DNA of 45,530 bases from an uncultured Prevotellaceae bacterium (GTDB taxonomy: Bacteria > Bacteroidota > Bacteroidia > Bacteroidales > Bacteroidaceae): the NCBI GenBank assembly GCA_946534585.1, contig CAMNCV010000176.1, positions 1-45,530 of the forward strand, in the 5' to 3' direction. This document shows positions 18,541 to 27,296 of the stretch, piece by piece. Every line of letters starts with the position of its first letter. The stretch's first letter is position 1. The translations under genes and the position numbers were made by a program. The notes under the pieces were generated by a model that saw only the letters and a program-made list of their open reading frames with translations, searched no databases and was not told where the DNA came from.

Positions 18541-18623
18541 TTATCTACAGACATTCTATCGTACTACGACCGATATATATAACAAATCAAAAAAACAATT
18601 TTACTTAAACAACTAAAAACTTA

Positions 18624-21600
18624 ATGCACATGAAAAAGAGTTACACAAAACTCGTCATGCTACTGCTCGCTATGGTGGGATGCATGACAGCCAGTGCCCA
18701 GAGCGACCTCGTTGAACTCGACGAGACTATGTTCAAGGCATGGGACGGAGCAGGTGCGGATGCAACGGAGCTTGATTTGTCTGACGAAGACAACAGGACA
18801 TTCTCCGATGGTAGCACATTCGGCTGTGAAGTGGGTTACTTCAAGAATGTAGATGGCGGTAACGTCGTCTATGGTAACGGCAACGTGATTTACACATGGT
18901 ATGCCGATCTGACCGGTACAAAGAAAATGTATTTCTATGGTCAGAAGGGCATCACTATCCGTGTGCTCTACAACCGCCAGGCTCCAGGGGAGGGCGATAG
19001 CGACCCTCACGGACATGCTTGTCCGGAAAAGCAGGTGACTATCGGTGATGATGGCGTGGCAGTACTCGACGTAGAGGAACTCGGCGTGGAGTATTTCCAT
19101 ATCAACTGCTTGAAAATCAACTGGGGCGCAAAGGCTCTGAAGTTCAAGAGAGTGATGCTCGAAGGCACAGTGCCTGCATCAGGCAAGACATATAGTCCGC
19201 TCGATGGCATGAAGGCTACGTTTGAAGCCAACGTTACATCGCTCAACCTCGGTTCGCAGACTAATATGTATAAGTTGCTCGATGGCAAGGAGCGCGTGAT
19301 GTTCCCAGTGGAGAGTGGTACTGTTAAGCTCAACGGCACAGCCGTGCCACTGACCTCTGTAGAAGGCATGATAGTGGATGGCAATGCACGTATCTTCATG
19401 TTTATGAGCGAAGACGTCGTTGATGACAGCGAGTATGAGACGGCTGATGTTAAACTCTCGTTCAACAACCCTGCTGATGAGACACTGCAGCTCGTGTTTG
19501 CTGACGGACGCTTTGAGGGCGAAACTCTGCCGGAAATCACCGATATGGTGGCTACACACGAGGAGAATCTGGGAGAATATTACCCTAACGTGGCAAAGAT
19601 ACCAGAGGTAGAATCTGCCGTTCCGGAACTGGGTTCTATCAATTTGCCTGTCAGCACTACCGAGTTCAAGGTGACATTCACTGGCAATGTTGACCTCACA
19701 GAACTGAAAGCAAAGTTTGATGACGACGATATGACCGTGACACCAAGTACCGGTATCGCTAAGGAGGTTACGCTTACGCGTCCTGCCGGCGACGTTACCA
19801 CTGGCATACACACTATCAATATTTCTGGCATCATGCCAGAGCAAAACTGGTTTGATGAGACTGGCACAGCTACGCTGAAATACAGCTTCGGCATTACAGA
19901 CATAGGCGAGGGCATAAAGACCTATATGGAAGACAATTTCACAGAGTCAGGCAATGGTACTGTTCCTGCTTCATGGAATGTATTAAGCGATGGCGATGTA
20001 CGCACAGGAGCAACAGGACTTTGGGGCGGTTGCCGTCTTATTGAAGTAAGCGGCAGCTTCGCACCAGTTGTACTCTACCTCTGCTCACGTAATGTTGCCA
20101 GCGGTGGTTACGCAAACTATGGAGCGAACGACAAAAAACTGACACTTGAGCCAAATACATATCATCTGAAATATGAGGCTGCTCGCTGGGATGGTTCTGG
20201 CACACGTGGTCTGAAAGTACAGGTTGTATCTGAGGAAGTTAAGGATGAAGAAGGCAATATCGTAAGCGGTGGTGAGATTATAGCAGAACAGCTGACTCCA
20301 GTTAACACTGACCGCAACATAGAGGGCCAGTGCAACAAGGGTGACCTTGAGTTCACCGTTACCGAGGCTGGTAACTACATACTGAAGTTCTTCCCAACCG
20401 ATGCAAATGGTAATCCTGCTGGATATGGTGATGGACTTGCAGTTGCAAACATCAAGGTGCAGACTATTCCTGACGTAATGGGTATCGAACTCTTACAGTC
20501 TCTCAGTGAAGCCATGAATGTGGCCAACACTGCTAAGCAGAATGCCGAGGGTGAGCGCTACGCTGGTGATACTTACACGGCTCTTGACAATGTAATCACA
20601 AAGTACACCAACACTCCTCCTACCGCTCCTTCTTCATTCGACGGAGCCGTTAAGGAACTGACAGATGCTGCTAAAGCTATGGACGCTCACCGCAAGCTCT
20701 GCGAGGACTTCGACAAACTGCCGGCTGACCTGCTCACTAACATGGACAAGTATGCTGAGAGCAAGTACAACACTCTGCCTGCTTACACTAATCTCGTTGA
20801 TGCCTTCAACAAGTATGCTACCGTAGTGGAAGAAACCATAAATGTTGACGGAGTAGATGTTACACAGCGTGTGGCTAAGGCTAACAACGTTACTGACGAC
20901 AGCGAACTGAAGGCTGGTATCGAAGAGATGACAGCGGCAAATGCTCAGGTGGCTATGTTCACCGATGGCGCTTCACAGAACGGTACTGTTGGTTATGCTG
21001 CTCTCCATGAGCGTCTGCGTCGTGGCGTGGCTACTGCCGAGGTGCTCGGTCTGACTGATGAGAATGCTGCCGTTGCTGCTGCCAACGAGGAACTTGGCGA
21101 CAACGACGTCGTGGCTAAGAAACTGAAGGCTGCCATCAAGAAGTCACTCTATGCTAAGCTCAATGAGAATCCTACCGTCGAAGAGCCTATTGATATGAGT
21201 GTATATGTGAAGAATCCTAACCTCTATGTCACAAAGGCTAATGCTAATGACTTCTCTGATGCTATGGCACCAGGTTGGCACATCGAAGGCGCAAGCGTAG
21301 CAGGCAACTGGGGTACCAACGGTGGCGGTGGTCACGTGGCTACTGACAAGATTCCTGCCGATGAGGCTCTGACTATTTCTTCAGAGGTCGTCGTTACACA
21401 GCAGATTACTGACCTGCCAGCAGGTGTATATAAGGTGATTGCTTACCTCGGAGAGCGTAAGGGCAATGCCGACATGGTTAAGGTAGAAGGTGTTGAAGGC
21501 GAGACCGATGAGGAGAAACTTGAGTCTGCACGCGCATTGCTCTTCCCGAAAGAGTATGTGTTCGTCAATACTACAGCTACTGAGGAAGGACAGTATGACA

Positions 21601-21983
21601 ACAAGACACAGGTTCAGAGCAATGGTGTTTCTTGGGGTGCTACTGACAATAACCGCATCATCAGTGAGGAAATCACCGTTACCGACGGAAAGATTACTCT
21701 CGGCGTAAGAAATGAAGGCGCTCCTGCTTGGTTTGCATTCAATGACATCAGCCTGCAACTTGTTGCTGCCGCTCCAGGCTTCGACTACTCTAAGCTGGGC
21801 ATCATGGGCGATGTCAACAATGATGAATCAGTGACTATGGCTGATGCTAACGCTATCGTTAACTACTATCTCTCTACTGACAAGGATGCAAACTTCCCTG
21901 TTGACACTGCAGATATGAACGGCGACGGTAAGGTTACAATGGCTGATGCCAATGCAGTAGTTAATGAGTTCCTCGCTCAGTAA
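18624..21983 (+). CDS. Large secreted modular protein with dockerin-like C terminus
   Basis: 1119 residues of unknown overall function. A signal peptide (to about residue 25; LVMLLLAMVGCMTASAQ) is followed by several modules. At ~27-190 is a beta-sandwich (LDETMFKAWDGAGADAT, LTGTKKMYFYGQKGITIRV) that resembles a region of the next gene's product. At ~195-420 are Ig-like strands, and at ~425-620 a jelly-roll-like domain. At ~625-860 is a helical, Ala-rich stretch, and at ~870-1055 another jelly-roll-like domain. The last ~62 residues carry two calcium-loop repeats (DVNNDESVTMAD and DMNGDGKVTMAD), each followed by ANAxVNxxL, typical of type I dockerins. No catalytic motif is visible, and I infer a surface or secreted glycan-binding or scaffold-type protein. 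Start may be Met1 or Met3. It has its own promoter, a 66-bp leader repeat and a terminator. Confidence 0.82.
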   Translation: MHMKKSYTKLVMLLLAMVGCMTASAQSDLVELDETMFKAWDGAGADATELDLSDEDNRTFSDGSTFGCEVGYFKNVDGGNVVYGNGNVIYTWYADLTGTKKMYFYGQKGITIRVLYNRQAPGEGDSDPHGHACPEKQVTIGDDGVAVLDVEELGVEYFHINCLKINWGAKALKFKRVMLEGTVPASGKTYSPLDGMKATFEANVTSLNLGSQTNMYKLLDGKERVMFPVESGTVKLNGTAVPLTSVEGMIVDGNARIFMFMSEDVVDDSEYETADVKLSFNNPADETLQLVFADGRFEGETLPEITDMVATHEENLGEYYPNVAKIPEVESAVPELGSINLPVSTTEFKVTFTGNVDLTELKAKFDDDDMTVTPSTGIAKEVTLTRPAGDVTTGIHTINISGIMPEQNWFDETGTATLKYSFGITDIGEGIKTYMEDNFTESGNGTVPASWNVLSDGDVRTGATGLWGGCRLIEVSGSFAPVVLYLCSRNVASGGYANYGANDKKLTLEPNTYHLKYEAARWDGSGTRGLKVQVVSEEVKDEEGNIVSGGEIIAEQLTPVNTDRNIEGQCNKGDLEFTVTEAGNYILKFFPTDANGNPAGYGDGLAVANIKVQTIPDVMGIELLQSLSEAMNVANTAKQNAEGERYAGDTYTALDNVITKYTNTPPTAPSSFDGAVKELTDAAKAMDAHRKLCEDFDKLPADLLTNMDKYAESKYNTLPAYTNLVDAFNKYATVVEETINVDGVDVTQRVAKANNVTDDSELKAGIEEMTAANAQVAMFTDGASQNGTVGYAALHERLRRGVATAEVLGLTDENAAVAAANEELGDNDVVAKKLKAAIKKSLYAKLNENPTVEEPIDMSVYVKNPNLYVTKANANDFSDAMAPGWHIEGASVAGNWGTNGGGGHVATDKIPADEALTISSEVVVTQQITDLPAGVYKVIAYLGERKGNADMVKVEGVEGETDEEKLESARALLFPKEYVFVNTTATEEGQYDNKTQVQSNGVSWGATDNNRIISEEITVTDGKITLGVRNEGAPAWFAFNDISLQLVAAAPGFDYSKLGIMGDVNNDESVTMADANAIVNYYLSTDKDANFPVDTADMNGDGKVTMADANAVVNEFLAQ

Positions 21984-22022
21984 TAGTATTAAGTTTGAAG
22001 AATAAAGCGTATAGTTTATAGA

Positions 22023-22072
22023 AAAGGAGGTAGAAGAAGGCAACGTCCTTTCTTCTATCTCCTTTCTTTTTT
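22023..22072 (+). terminator. Terminator after the dockerin-protein gene
   Basis: A long stem (AAAGGAGGTAGAAGAAGG with CCTTTCTTCTATCTCCTTT, one G-T pair and a bulge) is followed by CTTTTTTC. The next gene starts at 22100 with no promoter I can see in the gap, so some readthrough may feed the CotH and GH115 genes. Confidence 0.85.
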
Positions 22073-22099
22073 CTAAGAATAATATCAATAGACCTGAAA

Positions 22100-24490
22100 A
22101 TGATTAAGAAAGCAATATTTGCTTTGTCGTTGCTGCTGCAAGTAGCTACATTGCTTGCACAGCCAAAGATTAGTAAGCCCCATGGTCTTTATGACGATGA
22201 GGCTATTACAGTGGAGATAACTCCAAAAGACAAAACAGCCGAGGTACGCTATACCATCGACGGGAGTACACCAACATCAGAAAGCTCTCTATATACCACC
22301 CCGCTTACCATTGATAAGACTACACTGTTACGAGCCGTGGAAGTGAAGGAAGGAATAGTAACTTCCACTATCACTACAGCTTCGTATATCTTTATATCCT
22401 CGGTGCTCAGCCAGTCTGACACTCCGGCGAACTATCCTGATACATGGGGTACGTTCTCGCAGATAGACGGTATAGCACCCGCTGACTATGGCATGGATCA
22501 GGAGATGACTACTGACCCGACATTGCGTCAAAAGATAGTAGAGGGATTGAAATCGCTGCCCATCCTCAGCGTAGTAACCGACGCAGGAAATCTGTTTAAT
22601 AAGGAAGCTGACGAGAATACCGGCGGCATATACATCTTTACTGGTGCGCCTGTAGGTGACCCGACAGGCGATGGTTGGACCAGACAGTGCAGTGCCGAAC
22701 TGTTTGGTGGTAAGCAGAACCACGACTTCAGCGTTCCCTGCGGACTGAAGCTGCATGGCGGTCACGGACGAATAGCTGAAAAGAACCCGAAACATTCCTT
22801 CCGACTGACATTCAAGAAAGACTACGGACAGAAATCGCTGAAATATCCTTTGTTTGGAAAAGGAGAACCAAGTGAATTCAAGCAACTCGTGCTTCGTTGC
22901 CACTTCGGCAATAGCTGGCAGCACTGGGCGGAAGGCAACCGACAGGCTGCGCAATATACACGTGACGTATGGGCAAGACGCACACAGCGCGCCTTGGGAC
23001 ATACGAGCGTCAACGCACTCTACGTGCACCTCTTTCTCAACGGCATGTATTGGGGACTTTACAACATAGCAGAGCGCGTAGATGACCAATATGGCAAAGA
23101 CCATCTTGGCGGTTCAAAGGACGATATCGACGTGATAAAGATAGAAGAAGAAGGAGGAAATCACATCGAAGCAAGCGAGGGCACGCTCGATGCATGGAAT
23201 GAGATGACTACAAAGGTGAGCGAACTCAACGACCCGACGGCTGACCTGGCACAACTTGACACACTGCTTGATATACCAAACTTCATCGATTATATGCTTA
23301 TAAACCAGTATGCAGGTAACACCGACTGGGATCATCATAACTGGTATGCCATACGACGACATAACATTGAGGGCAGTCCGAGCCAAGGTTTCCGGTTCTT
23401 ATGCTGGGACTCAGAGTTAATATTCGGCAATAGTGATGAAAACGTGATGACAAAAAACAATGGAATGGAGACTCCGACGGGAATATTCCAGCAACTGCTG
23501 AAGAATGAGAACTTCCGTAGTCAGTATCTAAGCCGTGCCAAGGAACTCTTTGCCGAAGACGGATTACTCAGTCCTGATGCCGTAACCTGTACGTGGGACA
23601 GCCTGTATCACGACATACAGTACGCCCTATATGACGAGGCAGCACGATGGGGCGACTACCGTAGAGACGTGCATCCGTATCAAGGTCAAGGCGAATTATA
23701 TACTGTTGATGATACATATATGACAGAACGCAACCGCCTGCTTACGGAATATTTCCCCGTGCGCACCGACAAGGTGATGGAACAAATCAACAACTACCTT
23801 GCCGTTGATGACTTTGAAGCACCGAAAAACTGGGTGAAACTGACACCAGATATGTTTCATGTTTGGAGCAATGGTGGTGCTGATGCCGAGGTGGTAGAAG
23901 ACATCGTACCGGAATGGCGACTGGGCAACAATGAGACAAACGGCTCGACACTGGTAGGCTTCAGCAGTGTTGACTACAACCGCTTCGTTGATCTCAGTGC
24001 ATACGATAAGATTGCGCTGCGCGGTAGCGGCGATGCTACGGTACGACTGCTTGCCAACAGAATAGTGCCAAGTGGCGAACATAAGGAGATAAGGGTAAAC
24101 TTCAATGAATACGATCCGTACTGGGACAGCCAGCTCGGTGTAGTCATAATACCGCTTGAAGACTTCAAGACCACGCTGACAAGCAGCTACAACCAGCGTG
24201 AAGACAACTTCCTGCATATACACGCCATAAAGATTCCGTATGGAGATATGCGTACGGCAAAAGTCAGCAGCATATATCTGATACAGAAACTGCTTGGCGA
24301 CGTCAATGCCGACGGAGTAATAACCATGGCTGATGCCAACATGGTGGTAAACTACTATCTTTCAGATGATGCAGGGAAAGCCGCTATGGTTGAAGGTGGT
24401 TTCAATGTGTCAGCGGCCAATATGAACGGAGACGAGGCTATCACTATGGCTGACGCAAATGCAATAGTAAATATATACCTCGCAGAATAA
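22100..24490 (+). CDS. CotH-like kinase-fold protein with chitobiase-C and dockerin-like domains
   Basis: 796-residue secreted protein; the signal peptide ends near residue 20 (LLLQVATLLAQ). Residues ~22-105 match the chitobiase/beta-hexosaminidase C-terminal type domain (VRYTIDGSTPTSESSLYTTPL). Residues ~145-500 match the CotH family: LKLHGGHGRIAEKNPKHSFR, YPLFG, HLFLNGMYWGLYNIAERVDDQY, LINQYAGNTDWDHHNWYAIR and FLCWDSELIFG, the last resembling the metal-binding WDxD/E segment. Residues ~575-725 are a beta-sandwich similar to the N-terminal module of the preceding gene. Residues ~730-796 are a dockerin-like pair (DVNADGVITMAD, NMNGDEAITMAD). CotH-dockerin proteins are known from fibrolytic gut bacteria. 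Some CotH proteins phosphorylate surface proteins; whether this one does is unknown. GH115 starts 6 bp after the stop. Confidence 0.85.
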   Translation: MIKKAIFALSLLLQVATLLAQPKISKPHGLYDDEAITVEITPKDKTAEVRYTIDGSTPTSESSLYTTPLTIDKTTLLRAVEVKEGIVTSTITTASYIFISSVLSQSDTPANYPDTWGTFSQIDGIAPADYGMDQEMTTDPTLRQKIVEGLKSLPILSVVTDAGNLFNKEADENTGGIYIFTGAPVGDPTGDGWTRQCSAELFGGKQNHDFSVPCGLKLHGGHGRIAEKNPKHSFRLTFKKDYGQKSLKYPLFGKGEPSEFKQLVLRCHFGNSWQHWAEGNRQAAQYTRDVWARRTQRALGHTSVNALYVHLFLNGMYWGLYNIAERVDDQYGKDHLGGSKDDIDVIKIEEEGGNHIEASEGTLDAWNEMTTKVSELNDPTADLAQLDTLLDIPNFIDYMLINQYAGNTDWDHHNWYAIRRHNIEGSPSQGFRFLCWDSELIFGNSDENVMTKNNGMETPTGIFQQLLKNENFRSQYLSRAKELFAEDGLLSPDAVTCTWDSLYHDIQYALYDEAARWGDYRRDVHPYQGQGELYTVDDTYMTERNRLLTEYFPVRTDKVMEQINNYLAVDDFEAPKNWVKLTPDMFHVWSNGGADAEVVEDIVPEWRLGNNETNGSTLVGFSSVDYNRFVDLSAYDKIALRGSGDATVRLLANRIVPSGEHKEIRVNFNEYDPYWDSQLGVVIIPLEDFKTTLTSSYNQREDNFLHIHAIKIPYGDMRTAKVSSIYLIQKLLGDVNADGVITMADANMVVNYYLSDDAGKAAMVEGGFNVSAANMNGDEAITMADANAIVNIYLAE

Positions 24491-24496
24491 ATATAG

Positions 24497-26989
24497 ATGA
24501 ACATGAAATTAAGACATATTATCGCTGCCTTGCTGTTTACTACAGCAACGGCGGCAATGGCTGCAGGGAAGTTCGTGACGTTCTCGCAGCAGCCTGGCGC
24601 ACTGCCGCTTCATACCGCTACTATAGACTATGATGACAGCGAGTATGAGGGAGTGAAGATTGCCATACGAAACCTGCAGAAAGACTTCAGGCTGGCACTT
24701 GGCGTGACACCCGAAATAACTACCGATAACGCTACAATCGTGATTGGTACGTTGGGAAAGAACAAAACAGTAGATAGACTGCTCGCAAAGCAACTTAAAG
24801 GAAAGCGCGAGAAATACGTCATAACCACACAGGGCACTACGCTCATAATAGGTGGCAGTGACCGTCGAGGAACAATCTACGGCATATATGAACTGAGCCG
24901 CCAACTTGGCGTATCACCTTGGTACTGGTGGGCTGACGCACCAGTAGTGAGACACGATGAGGCATACGTAGTACCAGGAGAATATACCGATGGCGAGCCA
25001 GCCGTGGAGTTTCGCGGACTCTTCCTCAACGATGAAGCACCATGCCTGACGTCGTGGGTGAAGAATACCTTCGGTACAAACTACGGTGACCATCGCTTCT
25101 ATGAGAAGGTGTTTGAACTCATACTGCGACTTAAAGGCAATATGCTGTGGCCTGCTATGTGGGGATGGGCTTTCTATGCCGATGACCCTGAGAACTCGCG
25201 CACTGCCGACCGTATGGGAGTAATAATGGGAACAAGCCACCATGAGCCTATGGCACGTAACCATCAGGAGTATGCACGCCATCGCCGTGACTGGGGAGCG
25301 TGGAACTACAGTACCAACAAGCAGAACCTCGACCGCTTCTTCCGTGAGGGTATAGAAAGAATGAAAGGTACGGAGGATATGGTGACCATAGGCATGAGAG
25401 GCGACGGCGACGAAGCCATGAGCGAGGATGCCGACACAAAGTTGCTTACACAGATAGTGGAAAACCAGCGTCGCATAATAAAAGAGGTGACGGGAAAACC
25501 AGCCGATAAGACCACGCAGGTGTGGGCCTTATACAAAGAGGTGATGGATTACTACGACAAAGGTATGCGAGTGCCTGACGACGTCATCATGCTGTTGTGT
25601 GATGATAACTGGGGCAACGTGCGCCGCGTGCCCCATACTGACCGTGAGCGCAAGCACAAAGGTGGCTGGGGACTGTACTATCATGTGGACTACGTGGGTG
25701 CTCCACGTAACACTAAATGGCTCAACGTGACGCAGACGCAGCAGATGTTTGAGCAACTGACTTTGGCCTATGACTACGGCATACAGCGTATGTGGATTCT
25801 CAATGTGGGCGATCTCAAACCAATGGAGTATCCTATTCAGCTTTTCATGGATATGGCATGGAACCCCAAGGAATATGCCGTACATACCGTAACTGACCAT
25901 ACTCGTCTTTTCTTCAGTCAACTACTCGGCGAGGCTTCAGCGCAGACTGTCAGTGAGGCTGCCGACATCTACAACCGCAACTGCCAGTATATGGCTCGTG
26001 TAACGCCAGAGATGCTTGATGCCAAGACCTACAATCTCGCTACGGGCGAGTGGCAACGCGTGACTGATGATTACGCACGTCTTGAAGTGCGTGCGCTTCG
26101 CCTGCTTGACAGCATACCGCTCTCTGCGCGCGATGCCTATCGCCAGTTGCTGCTTTTCCCCGTGCAGGCAATGGCTAATCTGTACGATATGTATTACTCT
26201 CAGGCCATGAACCAAGCCCTTGCAGAGCGCAATATGCCTGATGCCAACAAATGGGCAAGGCGTGTGGAGGAGTGTTTCATGCGCGATTCTCTGCTCTGTC
26301 GTCATTATAACAAGGTGATGAGTCATGGCAAATGGGACGGCATGATGACGCAGAAGCATATAGGCTACACCTCATGGAACGATAATTTCCCTCACGATAT
26401 GCGCCCCGCAACCAAGACTGTTGCTGACAATACGGCTGGTGGCTACGTCTTTACTGCCGACCGTGGCTATGTGAGTATGGAAGCAGAGCATTACTATAGT
26501 AGCGTAACCGCGCCAGCCACTCAGTGGACTGTATATCCTTACTATGGTCGCACGCGCAGCGCCGTGGCGCTTAACCCTTACACTTCAGATGTCAAGGGCG
26601 CTATGCTCACTTATAGGTTTAATATTCCTTCGGATGACCAACTGCCTGACAGAGTGAAGGTACACGTTGTAGTCAAGTCAACGCTCGATTTCCTTAATGT
26701 AGGCGGGTTCGAATATACCGTCAGCCTTGACGGCAGCGAGCCGCAGACAGTCAACTTCAACAAGACGCTCCTCGACCGTGCGCCATATATGTATTCCGAG
26801 TTTTATCCTCAGATAGCGCGTCGTATAGTTGAGAAGGAAGTGCTGCTACCCGTTACCGCTGCCGGTGGGTTTCACGAACTTACCCTACGCCCCCTGCATC
26901 CAGGCATCGTCTTTGAGAAAATCATCGTTGACTGGGGTGGCTATCAGCCCTCATACCTATTTATGAATGAATCCACCGTAAGAAAATAG
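24497..26989 (+). CDS. GH115 xylan alpha-1,2-glucuronidase
   Basis: 830 residues, normal for GH115. The family removes (4-O-methyl-)glucuronosyl side chains from xylan, including internal positions on the polymer. A signal peptide ends near residue 22 (TTATAAMAA). The N-terminal domain (~25-165) contains ATIVIGTLGKN and GSDRRGTIYGIYELSRQLGVSPWYWWADAPV. The catalytic barrel (~170-500) has FRGLFLNDEAPCLTSWV, LRLKGNMLWPAMWGWAFYADDP, GVIMGTSHHEPMARN, MVTIGMRGDGDEAM, MLLCDDNWGNVRRVP and WILNVGDLKPMEYP, all characteristic of the family. The C-terminal part ends in a beta-sandwich (YVSMEAEHYYSS onwards). I do not assign individual catalytic residues. It lies 6 bp after the CotH gene and before a terminator. 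It probably complements the GH67 enzyme, which acts on short oligomers. Confidence 0.93.
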   Translation: MNMKLRHIIAALLFTTATAAMAAGKFVTFSQQPGALPLHTATIDYDDSEYEGVKIAIRNLQKDFRLALGVTPEITTDNATIVIGTLGKNKTVDRLLAKQLKGKREKYVITTQGTTLIIGGSDRRGTIYGIYELSRQLGVSPWYWWADAPVVRHDEAYVVPGEYTDGEPAVEFRGLFLNDEAPCLTSWVKNTFGTNYGDHRFYEKVFELILRLKGNMLWPAMWGWAFYADDPENSRTADRMGVIMGTSHHEPMARNHQEYARHRRDWGAWNYSTNKQNLDRFFREGIERMKGTEDMVTIGMRGDGDEAMSEDADTKLLTQIVENQRRIIKEVTGKPADKTTQVWALYKEVMDYYDKGMRVPDDVIMLLCDDNWGNVRRVPHTDRERKHKGGWGLYYHVDYVGAPRNTKWLNVTQTQQMFEQLTLAYDYGIQRMWILNVGDLKPMEYPIQLFMDMAWNPKEYAVHTVTDHTRLFFSQLLGEASAQTVSEAADIYNRNCQYMARVTPEMLDAKTYNLATGEWQRVTDDYARLEVRALRLLDSIPLSARDAYRQLLLFPVQAMANLYDMYYSQAMNQALAERNMPDANKWARRVEECFMRDSLLCRHYNKVMSHGKWDGMMTQKHIGYTSWNDNFPHDMRPATKTVADNTAGGYVFTADRGYVSMEAEHYYSSVTAPATQWTVYPYYGRTRSAVALNPYTSDVKGAMLTYRFNIPSDDQLPDRVKVHVVVKSTLDFLNVGGFEYTVSLDGSEPQTVNFNKTLLDRAPYMYSEFYPQIARRIVEKEVLLPVTAAGGFHELTLRPLHPGIVFEKIIVDWGGYQPSYLFMNESTVRK

Positions 26990-27029
26990 ACATACCACTA
27001 CCTTGATGGTGGTTAGCCAATGGAAAAAG

Positions 27030-27074
27030 AAATCACCGCGAACGCCCCAAAATGGTGGGTTCGCGGTGATTTTT
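27030..27074 (+). terminator. Terminator after GH115
   Basis: A perfect 14-bp stem AAATCACCGCGAAC / GTTCGCGGTGATTT (27030-27043 with 27059-27072) with a 15-nt loop runs into TTTTT. Confidence 0.93.
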
Positions 27075-27097
27075 GTATGTATGCTATGCTGTGCCTC

Positions 27098-27183
27098 TGT
27101 AATCGCATTGCTTTTACAGTGTAATCGCATAGCGATTGCAGTGTAATCAGATAGCGATTACGGTGTAATCGGGTAGCGATTGC
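27098..27183. repeat. 22-bp-period palindromic repeat array 3
   Basis: Four clean units at 22-bp steps between converging genes, of the form GTAATCGCATAGCGATTGCA, with variants AATCGCATTGCTTTTACA, AATCAGATAGCGATTACG and AATCGGGTAGCGATTGCA. The variation keeps arm complementarity in most units. Confidence 0.85.
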
Positions 27184-27296
27184 AAAGCCTTCATTTTGAG
27201 ATTGTTATACAGCCTCTTTTCTGCGTGGTTTTCCAAATCATGAAAACGCAGTAGCTGTCAGTCATCATTGTATAGTAAGAGAGACGTTAGCCTGCA

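Noticed and set aside
27098..27183. 22-bp arrays as a CRISPR
   Set aside because: Units are contiguous and degenerate with no unique spacers between constant repeats, and no cas genes are present.
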